This document shows, piece after piece, positions 8,921-18,055 of a stretch of 64,000 bases of DNA. The stretch covers positions 1-64,000 of the forward strand of contig NZ_JAHCKK010000002.1 in NCBI RefSeq assembly GCF_026125825.1. The letters are read 5' to 3'. Origin of the DNA: Hydrogenophaga sp. (GTDB taxonomy: Bacteria; Pseudomonadota; Gammaproteobacteria; Burkholderiales; Burkholderiaceae_C). The position numbers were made by a program, and so were the translations under genes. Positions within the stretch are counted from its first letter, which is position 1; every line of letters begins with the position of its first letter. The notes below the pieces were generated by a model, which saw only the letters and a list, made by a program, of their open reading frames with translations, did no database searches and was not told the DNA's origin.

Positions 8921-10135
8921 ATGTTCTTTACCCGTTACCTCAAGATGGCCCTGATTTTGGGCCTGCTCTCCGCCATCGGCCCCTTCGCCATCGACATGTA
9001 CCTGCCAGCGCTGCCCGACATCGGCCGCAGCCTGGGCGCCGAAGTGGGTGCCGTGCAGTTCAGCCTGACCGCGTTTTTCCTGTCCCTGGGTGTGGGCCAA
9101 CTGCTGTACGGCCCGGTGTCCGACATGGTGGGCCGCAAGCCGCCGCTGTACTTCGGCCTGGGGCTCTTCACCCTGGCGAGCATCGGCTGCGCGCTGGCCA
9201 CCGACATCCAGACCCTGGTGGCGCTGCGCTTCCTGCAAGGCCTGGGCGCGGCCGCCGGCATGGCGATTCCGCGCGCCGTCGTGCGCGACCTGCACACCGG
9301 CGCCGACGCCGCGCGCCTGATGTCGCTGCTGATGCTGGTGTTCAGCGTCTCGCCCATCCTGGCTCCTCTGGCGGGCAGCGGCGTGATCGCACTGACCGGC
9401 TGGCGCGGCGTGTTCTGGGCCGTGGCGCTGGCCTCGGTGGCCGGGCTGGCCCTGGTCTACGCCACGCTGCAGGAAACGCGCACCGAGGCCGAGCGCGTCG
9501 AAAGCAGCCTGGGCAGTGCGCTGCGCGCCTACGCCTTGCTGCTGCGCGACTGGCATTACCTGGGCCTGGTGGGCATCGGCGCCACGGCCATGTCCGGGTT
9601 CTTTGTCTACCTGGCCGGCTCGCCTTTCGTGCTCATCAACCACTACGGCCTCACGCCCACGCAGTACAGCCTGGCGTTTTCGCTCAACGCCATCGCCTTC
9701 ATCGGCGCCTCGCAGTTCACCGGCATGCTCGGCCAGCGCTTCGGCCTGGTGCGGCTGGTGAAGGTGGCGGCCTCCGCCTCGGGTCTCGTCATGGCGCTGA
9801 TGCTGGCGTACTACCTCGCGGGAGGCGATCAGCTCGTGGTGCTGATCATTCTGTATTTCATCGCCAGCGCCTTCATGGGCCTGGTCATTCCCACCACCTC
9901 GGTGCTTGCGCTGGAGAAGCACGGCGCGATTGCCGGTACCGCCTCGGCGCTGCTGGGCACCTTGCAGATGCTGGGCGGCGCGGCCGCGATGGGCATCGTG
10001 AGCCTGTTTGCCACCGGCAAGCCCCTGCCCATGGTGGTCGGCATGGCCACCGGCGCGCTGATCGGCGTGGCGCTGACCTGGATCACGCTCTCGGGCGACC
10101 CCACGAACCACCTCGCGGCCGAGGCCCGCGGGTGA
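8921..10135 (+). CDS. Bcr/CflA family multidrug efflux MFS transporter
   Basis: A 404-residue, 12-segment major facilitator (DHA1). The first helix ends in GPFAIDMYLPALPDI, a hallmark of Bcr/CflA drug:H+ antiporters, and the loop 2-3 motif (GPVSDMVGRKPPLYFG) is intact. Length matches E. coli Bcr. It is divergent from the Kef-type antiporter with a 124-base spacer and overlaps the next MFS gene by 4 bases (GTGA), so the two exporters are probably translated from one mRNA. The exported compound is unknown. Confidence 0.9.
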   Translation: MFFTRYLKMALILGLLSAIGPFAIDMYLPALPDIGRSLGAEVGAVQFSLTAFFLSLGVGQLLYGPVSDMVGRKPPLYFGLGLFTLASIGCALATDIQTLVALRFLQGLGAAAGMAIPRAVVRDLHTGADAARLMSLLMLVFSVSPILAPLAGSGVIALTGWRGVFWAVALASVAGLALVYATLQETRTEAERVESSLGSALRAYALLLRDWHYLGLVGIGATAMSGFFVYLAGSPFVLINHYGLTPTQYSLAFSLNAIAFIGASQFTGMLGQRFGLVRLVKVAASASGLVMALMLAYYLAGGDQLVVLIILYFIASAFMGLVIPTTSVLALEKHGAIAGTASALLGTLQMLGGAAAMGIVSLFATGKPLPMVVGMATGALIGVALTWITLSGDPTNHLAAEARG

Positions 10136-11517
10136 CCGCGCAGGACGGTCTGCCATCGCCCCAGCGCGGCAAGGCCGTGCTGGTGATCGTGCTCGGCATC
10201 GCCATGTCGGTGATGGACGGCAGCATTGTCAACCTCGCCCTTCCCGGGATCGCGCGACAGCTCCAGGCGGAGGCGGCGCAGGCGATCTGGGTGGTCAACG
10301 CCTACCAGATCGCCTCGCTGGTGATGTTGCTGCCACTGGCCGCCCTGGGCGACCGGCTGGGCTACCGCCGTGTCTATCTGGTCGGCATGCTCCTGTTCGT
10401 GCTGTCCTCGGTGGCCGCCATGCTGGCCGACTCCCTGGCCATGCTCACCGCGGCGCGCGCGCTGCAAGGGCTGGGCGCGGCCGGCATCATGAGCGTGAAC
10501 ACCGCACTCGTGCGCCTGGTCTATCCGAGCGCGCGCCTGGGGCGCGGCATCGCGCTCAATTCGATGGTGGTGGCCACCTCGACCATGGCCGGTCCTGCGG
10601 TGGCCGCAGCCATCCTGTCGGTGGCGTCGTGGCCGTGGCTGTTCGCGCTGAACCTGCCGCTGGGCCTGCTCACGCTGTGGATGGGGCGGCGCGCGTTGCC
10701 CCACAACCCCACGCGCGAGGGGGCAGCACCCGAGTTCTCGCTGATCGACGTGGCGCTCAACGTGCTCATGTTCACGCTGGTCTTCATCGGCGCGGATTAC
10801 CTGGGCGTGCGCAGCGGCGCCGCGCACAGCGCCCCGGCGCTGGGCTGGGCCCTGCTGGCCGCCGGCGTGGCGGTGGGCCTGGTCTATCTGCGCCGCCAGA
10901 GCCGCCTGACGGCCCCCCTGTTTCCGCTGGACCTGCTGCGCATGCCCGTGTTTGCGCTGTCCATGGGCTCGTCGCTGGGGGCCTTCTGCGCGCAGATGCT
11001 GGCCTTCCTCAGCCTGCCGTTCCTGCTGCTGGAGGTGCAGGGCCGCTCGCACATGGACGCCGGCCTGATCATGACGGCCTGGCCGCTGGCCACCGTGGTG
11101 GTGGCGCCGATCGCCGGCCGCCTCATCGGCCGATACCCTGCGGGCTGGCTAGGGGGCATCGGCATGGTGGTGTTCGCCACCGGCCTGCTCCTGGTGGGCC
11201 TGCGCCCCGAACACGCCACCAGCTTCGAGATGGGTTGGCGCCTGGCCTTGTGCGGCGCGGGGTTCGCGCTGTTCCAGTCGCCCAACAACCACACCATCGT
11301 GACCACCGCACCGGTGCACCGCAGCGGCGCGGCCAGCGGCATGCTGGGCACGGCGCGGCTGACGGGGCAGACGCTGGGCGCGGTCATCCTGGCGGCGATC
11401 TTCGCGGTCTGGAACCAGCACGACGGACGGGCCGAAACGATCGCGCTTTGCCTGGCTGCAGGTTGCGCGCTGCTCGCCGGGCTGAGCAGCTCACTGCGCG
11501 TGAGGGCGGCTCGCTAA
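10132..11517 (+). CDS. MFS transporter, DHA2 (EmrB/QacA-like)
   Basis: A 461-residue inner-membrane transporter beginning at a GTG inside the stop of the Bcr gene. The first helix contains SVMDGSIVNLALPGI, the EmrB/QacA-type motif, and LGDRLGYRRVYLVG is the conserved loop 2-3 motif. The length and hydrophobic pattern suggest 14 segments. Its 3' end overlaps the convergent DUF72 gene by 27 bases, so read-through from either side would produce antisense RNA. Drug or metabolite export is inferred from family; no specific substrate is visible. Confidence 0.87.
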   Translation: MTAQDGLPSPQRGKAVLVIVLGIAMSVMDGSIVNLALPGIARQLQAEAAQAIWVVNAYQIASLVMLLPLAALGDRLGYRRVYLVGMLLFVLSSVAAMLADSLAMLTAARALQGLGAAGIMSVNTALVRLVYPSARLGRGIALNSMVVATSTMAGPAVAAAILSVASWPWLFALNLPLGLLTLWMGRRALPHNPTREGAAPEFSLIDVALNVLMFTLVFIGADYLGVRSGAAHSAPALGWALLAAGVAVGLVYLRRQSRLTAPLFPLDLLRMPVFALSMGSSLGAFCAQMLAFLSLPFLLLEVQGRSHMDAGLIMTAWPLATVVVAPIAGRLIGRYPAGWLGGIGMVVFATGLLLVGLRPEHATSFEMGWRLALCGAGFALFQSPNNHTIVTTAPVHRSGAASGMLGTARLTGQTLGAVILAAIFAVWNQHDGRAETIALCLAAGCALLAGLSSSLRVRAAR

Positions 11518-12552
11518 ACCTTCGGCCAGCGCCCGCACCGACAGCGGCGCGCAGCCCTCGGCTTTGTTGCTGATGGTCACGTAGACGTTCTGCCCGGCGC
11601 CCGCGATGCCCGCCATGGTGCGCACCAGCAGGTCGCGCGTGTCATGGTCCACGTCGTGGATGCGGTCGTAGGGGCTGTACTCGCGCTGGGCGTCTTCATA
11701 GCCGTAGGCGCCGTGCAGCGGATTGAGGTTCCAGCGGCAGATCATGGGACCGGGCCAGAGCAGGCGCAGCAGGGGCAGTTGGTCGGCCAGGCGCGGCATC
11801 TTGGCGTGCAGACACAGGCACCAGGTGGCGCCGCTCTCGCGCAGCACGGCGGCCAGCTCGCGCACAAAGGGCTCGTGCAGCCACTGCGGGTCGCGCACCT
11901 CCACCGCCAGCACGCCGTCGGGCGCGGTGGGTGCCAGCGCCGGCTGGGCCCGCAGGAGCTGGCGCAATCGTTGCAGCACCAGCGGCAGGTTGTGCAGCAA
12001 GTGCCGCGGCAGGGGGCTGAGCTGGAACACCAGCGCACCCACCTTGTGCCCCAGCCCCGCGAGCGCGGGCGCCACGAAGTCCTGCGTGGCCAGCGCCGGG
12101 TCGAGGAACGCCGGATTGGGCTGCACGCCCCGGCCATCCTCCCCCCGCACGAGCGCGTCGGTCACGTGGCTGGGGGCCTTCACCACGAAGCGCAAGTCGT
12201 CCGGCACCTGGGCCGCGAAGCGGGCGTACTGGTCTTGCGTGAGCGGGCGGTAGAAGCTGCGATCCACGCTCACCGAGCGCATCAGCGGGTGCTGTCCATA
12301 GGCGCGAAGGCCTTCCCTGGACAGCAGCGACTCGGGGTATTCGGTGTCCCACACCAGGCCGGCCCAACCCGGGTAGGTCCACGACGAGGTGCCCAGCCGC
12401 ACGCGCGCTGGCAAGGCGGCGGCCAGTGCCTGCAAGGCGGCATCGGGCGGCAGGGGATTCACCCGCGACAGCTTTTTGCGCTGAGCTGGCGCGGGTGCCG
12501 GGGCGGGTGGCTCAAGAGGTGAGGGCGGGGCGCCGAACAGGTCGTCTTGCAT
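11491..12552 (-). CDS. DUF72 family protein (YecE-like TIM barrel)
   Basis: A 353-residue protein. After a Pro/Ala-rich N-terminal tail of about 45 residues, the segment VRLGTSSWTYPGWAG starts a DUF72 domain. FYRPLTQDQYARFAAQVPDD and VFQLSPLP further match the DUF72 pattern (E. coli YecE). The family folds as a TIM barrel; its biochemical role is not established. It converges with and overlaps the MFS gene by 27 bases and is divergent from tex. Confidence 0.85.
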   Translation of the reverse strand: MQDDLFGAPPSPLEPPAPAPAPAQRKKLSRVNPLPPDAALQALAAALPARVRLGTSSWTYPGWAGLVWDTEYPESLLSREGLRAYGQHPLMRSVSVDRSFYRPLTQDQYARFAAQVPDDLRFVVKAPSHVTDALVRGEDGRGVQPNPAFLDPALATQDFVAPALAGLGHKVGALVFQLSPLPRHLLHNLPLVLQRLRQLLRAQPALAPTAPDGVLAVEVRDPQWLHEPFVRELAAVLRESGATWCLCLHAKMPRLADQLPLLRLLWPGPMICRWNLNPLHGAYGYEDAQREYSPYDRIHDVDHDTRDLLVRTMAGIAGAGQNVYVTISNKAEGCAPLSVRALAEGLASRPHAQ

Positions 12553-12650
12553 GGTGGAAACAGCGGCGGATGCCTACCACAAACACCTGGCATGGTAGCC
12601 CCAACGGCTGTGGCAAACTCGCGCGCTTCTTGTTTTCACATCGACGGTGC

Positions 12651-15023
12651 ATGCAGCAGATCATCCGGCAGATCGCCACAGAAATCAGGGTTGAAGAACG
12701 GCAGGTGCTCGCAGCGGTCGAGCTGCTGGATGGGGGGGCGACAGTGCCCTTCATCGCGCGCTACCGCAAGGAAGCCACGGGCGGGCTGGACGACATCCAG
12801 CTGCGCGAGCTGTCGTACCGCCTGGACTATCTGCGCGAACTCGAAGACCGGCGCGCCTCGGTGCTCAAGAGCATCGACGAGCAGGGCAAGCTCACCGACG
12901 CGCTGCGCGCGGCCATCGCCGCCGCGCCGACCAAGCAGGAACTGGAAGACCTCTACCTGCCGTTCAAGCAGAAGCGCCGCACCAAGGGCCAGATTGCGCG
13001 CGAGTTCGGCATCGAGCCGCTGGCCGACAAGCTCTTCGCCGACCCCACGCTGGACCCGGCGGCCGAAGCCGCCGCCTTCACCCGCCCACCGGAGGTGCTG
13101 GACGACGGCAAGCCCGGCGCCGACTTCTCCACCGTGCCGGCCGTGCTCGACGGCGTGCGAGACATCCTGAGCGAGCGTTGGGCCGAAGACGCCGCCTTGC
13201 TGCAGAACCTGCGCGAATGGCTCTGGTCCGAAGGCCTGCTCAAGAGCACCCTGGTCAGCGGCAAGGACGAGAACGCGCCCGAGGTGGCCAAGTTCCGTGA
13301 CTATTTCGATTACGACGAGCCGATCGCGCGCGTGCCCTCGCACCGCGCGCTGGCCGTGTTCCGTGGCCGTGCGCTGGAAATCCTGGATGCCAAGCTGGTG
13401 CTGCCCGAGCCGGAGATGGCGCCCGCCACCACCGGCAAGGCCGCGCCCGTGGTCTCGCTGGCCGAGGGCCGCATCGCCCTGCACCTGGGCTGGAGCCACA
13501 AGGGCCGCGCCGCCGACGACCTGCTGCGCAAGTGCGTCGCCTGGACCTGGCGCGTCAAGCTCTCGCTCTCCAGCGAGCGCGATCTGTTCGCCCGCCTGCG
13601 CGAGAGCGCCGAAGCGGTGGCGATCAAGGTGTTCGCCGACAACCTGCGCGACCTGCTGCTGGCCGCACCGGCCGGCCCCAAGGTCGTGATGGGCCTGGAC
13701 CCCGGCATCCGCACGGGCGTGAAGGTGGCGGTGGTCGATGCCACCGGCAAACTCGTCGACACCGCCACGGTCTACCCGCACGAGCCCCGGCGCGACTGGG
13801 ACGGTGCGCTGCACACCCTGGCGCTGCTGGGCCGCAAGCACGGCGTGAACCTGATCGCCATCGGCAACGGCACCGCCAGCCGCGAGACCGACAAGCTCGC
13901 CGCCGACCTCATCAAGCTGCTGGAGAAAGCCAACCTCACGGGCGTGCAGAAGGTCGTGGTCAGCGAGGCGGGCGCCTCGGTCTATTCCGCCAGCGAGTTC
14001 GCCTCGCAGGAAATGCCCGATGTGGACGTGAGTCTGCGCGGCGCCGCGAGCATCGCGCGCCGCCTGCAGGACCCCCTGGCCGAGCTCGTGAAGATCGATC
14101 CCAAGAGCATCGGCGTGGGCCAGTACCAGCACGATGTGAACCAGAGCGAGCTCGCGCGCACCCTCGATGCCGTGGTGGAAGATTGCGTGAACGGCGTGGG
14201 TGTGGACCTCAACACCGCCAGCGTGCCGCTGCTCGCGCGCGTGTCCGGCCTCTCCGGCAGCGTGGCCAAAGCCGTGGTGCGCTGGCGCGAGACGCATGGC
14301 GCTTTCAAGAGCCGCCAGCAGCTCATGGAGGTGGCCGGCCTGGGCGCCAAGACCTTTGAACAGAGCGCGGGCTTCCTGCGCATCCGCGGTGGCGAGAACC
14401 CGCTGGACATGACCGGCGTGCACCCCGAGACCTACGCCGTGGTCGAGCAGATCATGGAGAAGACCGGCAAGCCGGTGGCCGAACTGATGGGCCGCGCCGA
14501 CATGCTCAAGACCCTGCGGCCCGAGCTCTTCGCCAACGAACGCTTCGGTGTCATCACGGTCAAGGACATCCTGGGCGAACTGGAAAAGCCCGGCCGCGAC
14601 CCGCGCCCGGACTTCCAGGTGGCTCGCTTCAACGAAGGCGTGGACGACATCAGCGACCTGCGAGAGGGCATGGTCCTGGAAGGCACGGTCAGCAACGTGG
14701 CGCAATTCGGCGCCTTCGTGGACCTGGGGGTGCACCAGGATGGTCTGGTGCATGTGAGCCAGCTGTCGCACAAGTTTGTGAACGACGCTCGCGAGATCGT
14801 CAAGACCGGCGACATCGTCAAGGTCAAGGTGATGGAGGTGGACGTCGCGCGCAAGCGCATCGGCCTGTCGATGAAGCTCGATGCCGCGCCAGCCCGCCGC
14901 GACGGGCCGCGCGACAACCGATTCGAGGCCACGCGCGGACACGGCCGCTCCAGCGGCCCGGCCTCGCCGCCGGCGCCCTCAGCCATGGCCTCGGCCTTCG
15001 CCAAACTGAAAAAGGGCGCCTGA
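12651..15023 (+). CDS. tex: Tex family RNA-binding transcription accessory protein
   Basis: A 790-residue Tex protein, the bacterial relative of eukaryotic Spt6. Visible modules: Tex N-terminal helical region (residues 1-190), YqgF/RNase H-like domain around VVMGLDPGIRTGVKVA (about 344-360), helix-hairpin-helix region with VDLNTASVPLLARVSGLS, and an S1 RNA-binding domain near 675-745 (GTVSNVAQFGAFVDLGVHQD). A charged Arg/Ser tail follows. Length matches Bordetella pertussis Tex. The ATG at 12651 begins the canonical MQQIIRQIATE N-terminus; codons further upstream belong to the divergent intergenic region. The sequence shows no specific regulation. Confidence 0.95.
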   Translation: MQQIIRQIATEIRVEERQVLAAVELLDGGATVPFIARYRKEATGGLDDIQLRELSYRLDYLRELEDRRASVLKSIDEQGKLTDALRAAIAAAPTKQELEDLYLPFKQKRRTKGQIAREFGIEPLADKLFADPTLDPAAEAAAFTRPPEVLDDGKPGADFSTVPAVLDGVRDILSERWAEDAALLQNLREWLWSEGLLKSTLVSGKDENAPEVAKFRDYFDYDEPIARVPSHRALAVFRGRALEILDAKLVLPEPEMAPATTGKAAPVVSLAEGRIALHLGWSHKGRAADDLLRKCVAWTWRVKLSLSSERDLFARLRESAEAVAIKVFADNLRDLLLAAPAGPKVVMGLDPGIRTGVKVAVVDATGKLVDTATVYPHEPRRDWDGALHTLALLGRKHGVNLIAIGNGTASRETDKLAADLIKLLEKANLTGVQKVVVSEAGASVYSASEFASQEMPDVDVSLRGAASIARRLQDPLAELVKIDPKSIGVGQYQHDVNQSELARTLDAVVEDCVNGVGVDLNTASVPLLARVSGLSGSVAKAVVRWRETHGAFKSRQQLMEVAGLGAKTFEQSAGFLRIRGGENPLDMTGVHPETYAVVEQIMEKTGKPVAELMGRADMLKTLRPELFANERFGVITVKDILGELEKPGRDPRPDFQVARFNEGVDDISDLREGMVLEGTVSNVAQFGAFVDLGVHQDGLVHVSQLSHKFVNDAREIVKTGDIVKVKVMEVDVARKRIGLSMKLDAAPARRDGPRDNRFEATRGHGRSSGPASPPAPSAMASAFAKLKKGA

Positions 15024-15116
15024 CCCGCACGCCCCGAGTTCAGGCCTCAAGTCCCCGGCCAGGCCGCCGATAAGGAGGGAAATCGGAAATTCCTCTGCAC
15101 GCACGGCCTTCACCCC

Positions 15117-15944
15117 ATGGACCTCGAAGCCCTCCTGAACTACCCGCGCGCCCTGCCTGCCATGTCGCGCACCGTCTCGGACCTGCTGGCCGAGATGAAC
15201 AAGGAAGATCCCAGCCCCAAGCGGGTCGCCAGCCTCGTGGCGCACGATCCCGCGCTCACCACCCGCGTGCTTCGCCTGTCGAATTCGGCCTTCTTCCGCG
15301 TCAGCCGCCAGATCGGCAGCGCGGAGGAGGCGGTGGCCCTGCTCGGCATGACACACGTCCGTTCGCTGGTGATGGCCGCGGCGCTGGGTTCAAGCTTCAA
15401 GAACGTGCCCGGCGTGGACATGGTCCAGTTCTGGCGCTATAGCCTGCGCGTGGCCGACATCTCGCGCTCGCTGGCCAGCCTGCTGCGCCAGAACGAAGGC
15501 AATGCCTTCACCGCCGGCCTGGTGCACGCCATCGGCGACCTGATCATGCACATTGCCATGCCCGATGTGATTGGCCCCATCGACATGGGCACACCGCCGC
15601 TGGATCTGCGCCGCGCCGAAGTGGAGCGATCGGTGCTGGGCTACACCTATGCCGAGGTCGGCGCCGGCATGGCCGAGAAGTGGCAGTTTCCCACCACCAT
15701 CGTCTCCGCCCTCAAGCACCAGACCGCGCCCTTTGAAGGCGAGGTGTACGACGCGCTCGGCGGCGTGCTGCACCTGGCCTCCTGGCGCGCCCGCGCGGAG
15801 GAAATCCAGCTCGACGAAGCTGGCCTGGTGGCCACCTTCCCCGACATGGTGGGCCTCAGCCTCGGCCTGGACCTGGACAGCGTGCTGGGCAAAGATCCCA
15901 CGGAGTGGTCGTTCAGCCAGGCCCTCAGCGCATTCATTGACTGA
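15117..15944 (+). CDS. HDOD domain signalling protein, first of two paralogues
   Basis: A 275-residue protein consisting almost entirely of an HDOD domain (a catalytically degenerate HD phosphohydrolase relative used in signalling). Typical segments are DPALTTRVLRLSNSAFFRVS, the AVALLGM helix, FTAGLVHAIGDLIMH and the QTAPFEGEVYDALGGVLHLA helix. It shares organisation and many residues with the following gene, so the pair looks like a tandem duplication. A perfect Shine-Dalgarno-like TAAGGAGG lies 38 bases upstream of the ATG and is not at usable distance. The function of stand-alone HDOD proteins is poorly defined; roles in motility and stress signalling are known in relatives. Confidence 0.85.
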   Translation: MDLEALLNYPRALPAMSRTVSDLLAEMNKEDPSPKRVASLVAHDPALTTRVLRLSNSAFFRVSRQIGSAEEAVALLGMTHVRSLVMAAALGSSFKNVPGVDMVQFWRYSLRVADISRSLASLLRQNEGNAFTAGLVHAIGDLIMHIAMPDVIGPIDMGTPPLDLRRAEVERSVLGYTYAEVGAGMAEKWQFPTTIVSALKHQTAPFEGEVYDALGGVLHLASWRARAEEIQLDEAGLVATFPDMVGLSLGLDLDSVLGKDPTEWSFSQALSAFID

Positions 15945-16026
15945 AAAGTTCTAAAGTGCGTCGCCTTTGCGACGATGACCAAGGGACAACTTTCTTGCAG
16001 TCACGTCTCAGCAAAGGCAGGTCACC

Positions 16027-16860
16027 ATGCAACTCGAAAAGCTCCTCAAGCAACCGAATGCACTTCCGTCTGCGCCCAAGGTGGTGCGCAAGCTGATCGA
16101 GACCTTCGACAAGGAAGACGTGGATGCCATGCTGGCGGCCTCGCTGATCGAAGACGATCCGGTGCTCACCGCCAAGCTGCTGAAGACCGCGAACTCCGCC
16201 TTCTTCGGGTTGCACCGCTCGGTGAGCAATGCGCGCGACGCCATCAATGTGCTGGGCCTCATCAAGGTGCGCGCGCTGGTGATTGCCGCCTCGCTCGGCG
16301 AAGGCTTCCACACCGTGGGCGGCGTCAACCTCAACCAGTTCTGGCGCTACAGCCTGAACACGGCCAATCTTTCGCGCTACATCGCGCTGCCGATCAAGAT
16401 GGACGAGAGCACCGCTTTCACGGCCGGCCTGATCCACGGCATCGGCGAACTCGTGATGCACGTGGGCATGCCCGAGGCCATGATCGACCTCGACCGCAGC
16501 GTGCCCATGCTCGATCTCAAGCGCGCGAAGGCCGAGCGCGGCCTTTTCGGCTACAGCTACGCCGAGGTGGGCGCGGCGCTGGCGCGCGACTGGCATTTCC
16601 CCAAGCGCATGATCAACGCGATCCTGCACCAGACCGCGCCATTCGACAACGACGTGTACGAGCCCATCGCCGGCGTGATCCACATCGGCTCCTGGCGCGC
16701 GCGCGCCGAGGAGCAGCAGATGCGCTCGGAGCTGCTGATCAACACCTACCCGGACCCCGTCGGCCTGGTGCTGGGCATCGACCCCGACACCGTAGTGGCC
16801 GAGGAAATTCCGTCGATTTCCCGTCACTCGGAAGTCACCGAGGCGTCCGAGCCGAACTGA
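16027..16860 (+). CDS. HDOD domain signalling protein, second of two paralogues
   Basis: A 277-residue HDOD protein, 82 bases after its paralogue. Aligned motifs include DDPVLTAKLLKTANSAFFGL, FTAGLIHGIGELVMHVGM, YSYAEVGAALARDWHFPKR and QTAPFDNDVYEPIAGVIHI. The same block order and lengths as the first copy support duplication followed by divergence. The intervening sequence has AAGGCAGG upstream of the ATG, a usable ribosome-binding site. No output domain is fused to either copy. Confidence 0.87.
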   Translation: MQLEKLLKQPNALPSAPKVVRKLIETFDKEDVDAMLAASLIEDDPVLTAKLLKTANSAFFGLHRSVSNARDAINVLGLIKVRALVIAASLGEGFHTVGGVNLNQFWRYSLNTANLSRYIALPIKMDESTAFTAGLIHGIGELVMHVGMPEAMIDLDRSVPMLDLKRAKAERGLFGYSYAEVGAALARDWHFPKRMINAILHQTAPFDNDVYEPIAGVIHIGSWRARAEEQQMRSELLINTYPDPVGLVLGIDPDTVVAEEIPSISRHSEVTEASEPN

Positions 16861-16900
16861 TCTTTTGGAACCTGAGGCGCTGCGCGACAATCGCAGCCCT

Positions 16901-17995
16901 ATGCCCGCGCTCCGTCTCTACGCCGGCCCCACGGCCCGGCGGCACATCGAACAACATGGCCTGCGTCCCCACGACGTCGGCATCATCCCCGCCGCAGCCG
17001 GTGGCCCCAAGGGTCTGATCCTCGGCCCCATCGATCGCTTCCTGTTTGGCGACTGGCTGCCGCGCAGCGACCACGCCGTGCACCTCGTCGGTGCATCCAT
17101 CGGCGCCTGGCGCATGGCCACCGCGTGCCTGAACCGGCCCGTGGAGGCCTTCGAGCGGCTGGAGCGGGACTACATCGCCCAGCACTACGAACTGCCTGCG
17201 GGCCAGAAGCGGCCGACGGCCAGCCAGATCAGCCAGCGCTTTGGCGAAAACCTGCAGCTGTTCTACGGCGGCCGCGTGGAAGAGGCGCTGCACCACCCCC
17301 GCTACCGCCTGCACATCGTCACCTCGCGCGGGCGGTTGCTGCTGCGGCACGAGGGCCACCTGCGCACGCCGCTGGGCTACCTGGGCGCCTTCACCGCCAA
17401 TGCACTGCACCGCAAGGCGCTTGGCGCGTGGCTGGAGCGGGTGGTGTTCTCGTCGGTGCCGCCCGGCTCGGGCGGGGTCAGCCCGCTGCCTTTTGCCACG
17501 CTGGACTACCGCACGCGGCAGGTGCCCATGTTCGCCGACAACTTCATGGATGCGCTGCAGGCGAGCTGCTCGATCCCGTTCATCCTGCGCCCGGTGCGCA
17601 ACATCGCGGGCGCGCCCCCCGGCACCTACTGGGACGGCGGGCTCACCGACTACCACCTGCACCTGCAATACCAGCCGCCAGCGGCCTCGCCCATCGTGCT
17701 GTACCCCCACTTCCAGAAGGCGGTGGTGCCCGGCTGGCTCGACAAGGCCTGGAAAGGGCGCCACCGCAGCAGCCCGGCGCTGGACGCCATGCTGGTGATC
17801 GCACCCGATCCGGCGTGGGTGCAGCAACTGCCCAACGGCAAGCTGCCCGACCGGGATGACTTCAGCCGCTACGGGCAGGACTTGCCCGCGCGCATGAAGG
17901 CCTGGAACGGCGCGACCAGTGCCGCCCGCGAACTGGCCGATGAGTTCGCGCAGTGGCTGGACAAGCCCGACCTCTCGCGCATCGAGCCTCTGTAG
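16901..17995 (+). CDS. Patatin-like phospholipase family protein
   Basis: A 364-residue serine acyl hydrolase. The oxyanion-hole loop is GGPKG, the nucleophile elbow is GASIGAW with Ser66, and the dyad Asp is Asp245 in the WDGGLTD motif. These are the full patatin set in normal order, so an active lipid acyl hydrolase is likely. No signal peptide is visible, so it probably acts in the cytoplasm or at the inner membrane face. The ATG at 16901 gives the typical start just before the patatin fold. It follows the second HDOD gene by 40 bases. Substrate unknown. Confidence 0.87.
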   Translation: MPALRLYAGPTARRHIEQHGLRPHDVGIIPAAAGGPKGLILGPIDRFLFGDWLPRSDHAVHLVGASIGAWRMATACLNRPVEAFERLERDYIAQHYELPAGQKRPTASQISQRFGENLQLFYGGRVEEALHHPRYRLHIVTSRGRLLLRHEGHLRTPLGYLGAFTANALHRKALGAWLERVVFSSVPPGSGGVSPLPFATLDYRTRQVPMFADNFMDALQASCSIPFILRPVRNIAGAPPGTYWDGGLTDYHLHLQYQPPAASPIVLYPHFQKAVVPGWLDKAWKGRHRSSPALDAMLVIAPDPAWVQQLPNGKLPDRDDFSRYGQDLPARMKAWNGATSAARELADEFAQWLDKPDLSRIEPL

Positions 17996-18055
17996 TGGCG
18001 GCTTCGCGGGGGCGCCAGCGAGCACCTGCCCGAGCTGCGCGGGATAATCGCACCC

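Noticed and set aside
7030-10131. Plus-strand frame running through the Kef-type and Bcr genes into the second MFS gene
   Set aside because: Only the part after GTG 10132 has protein-like sequence. The rest is antisense or off-frame to clear genes.
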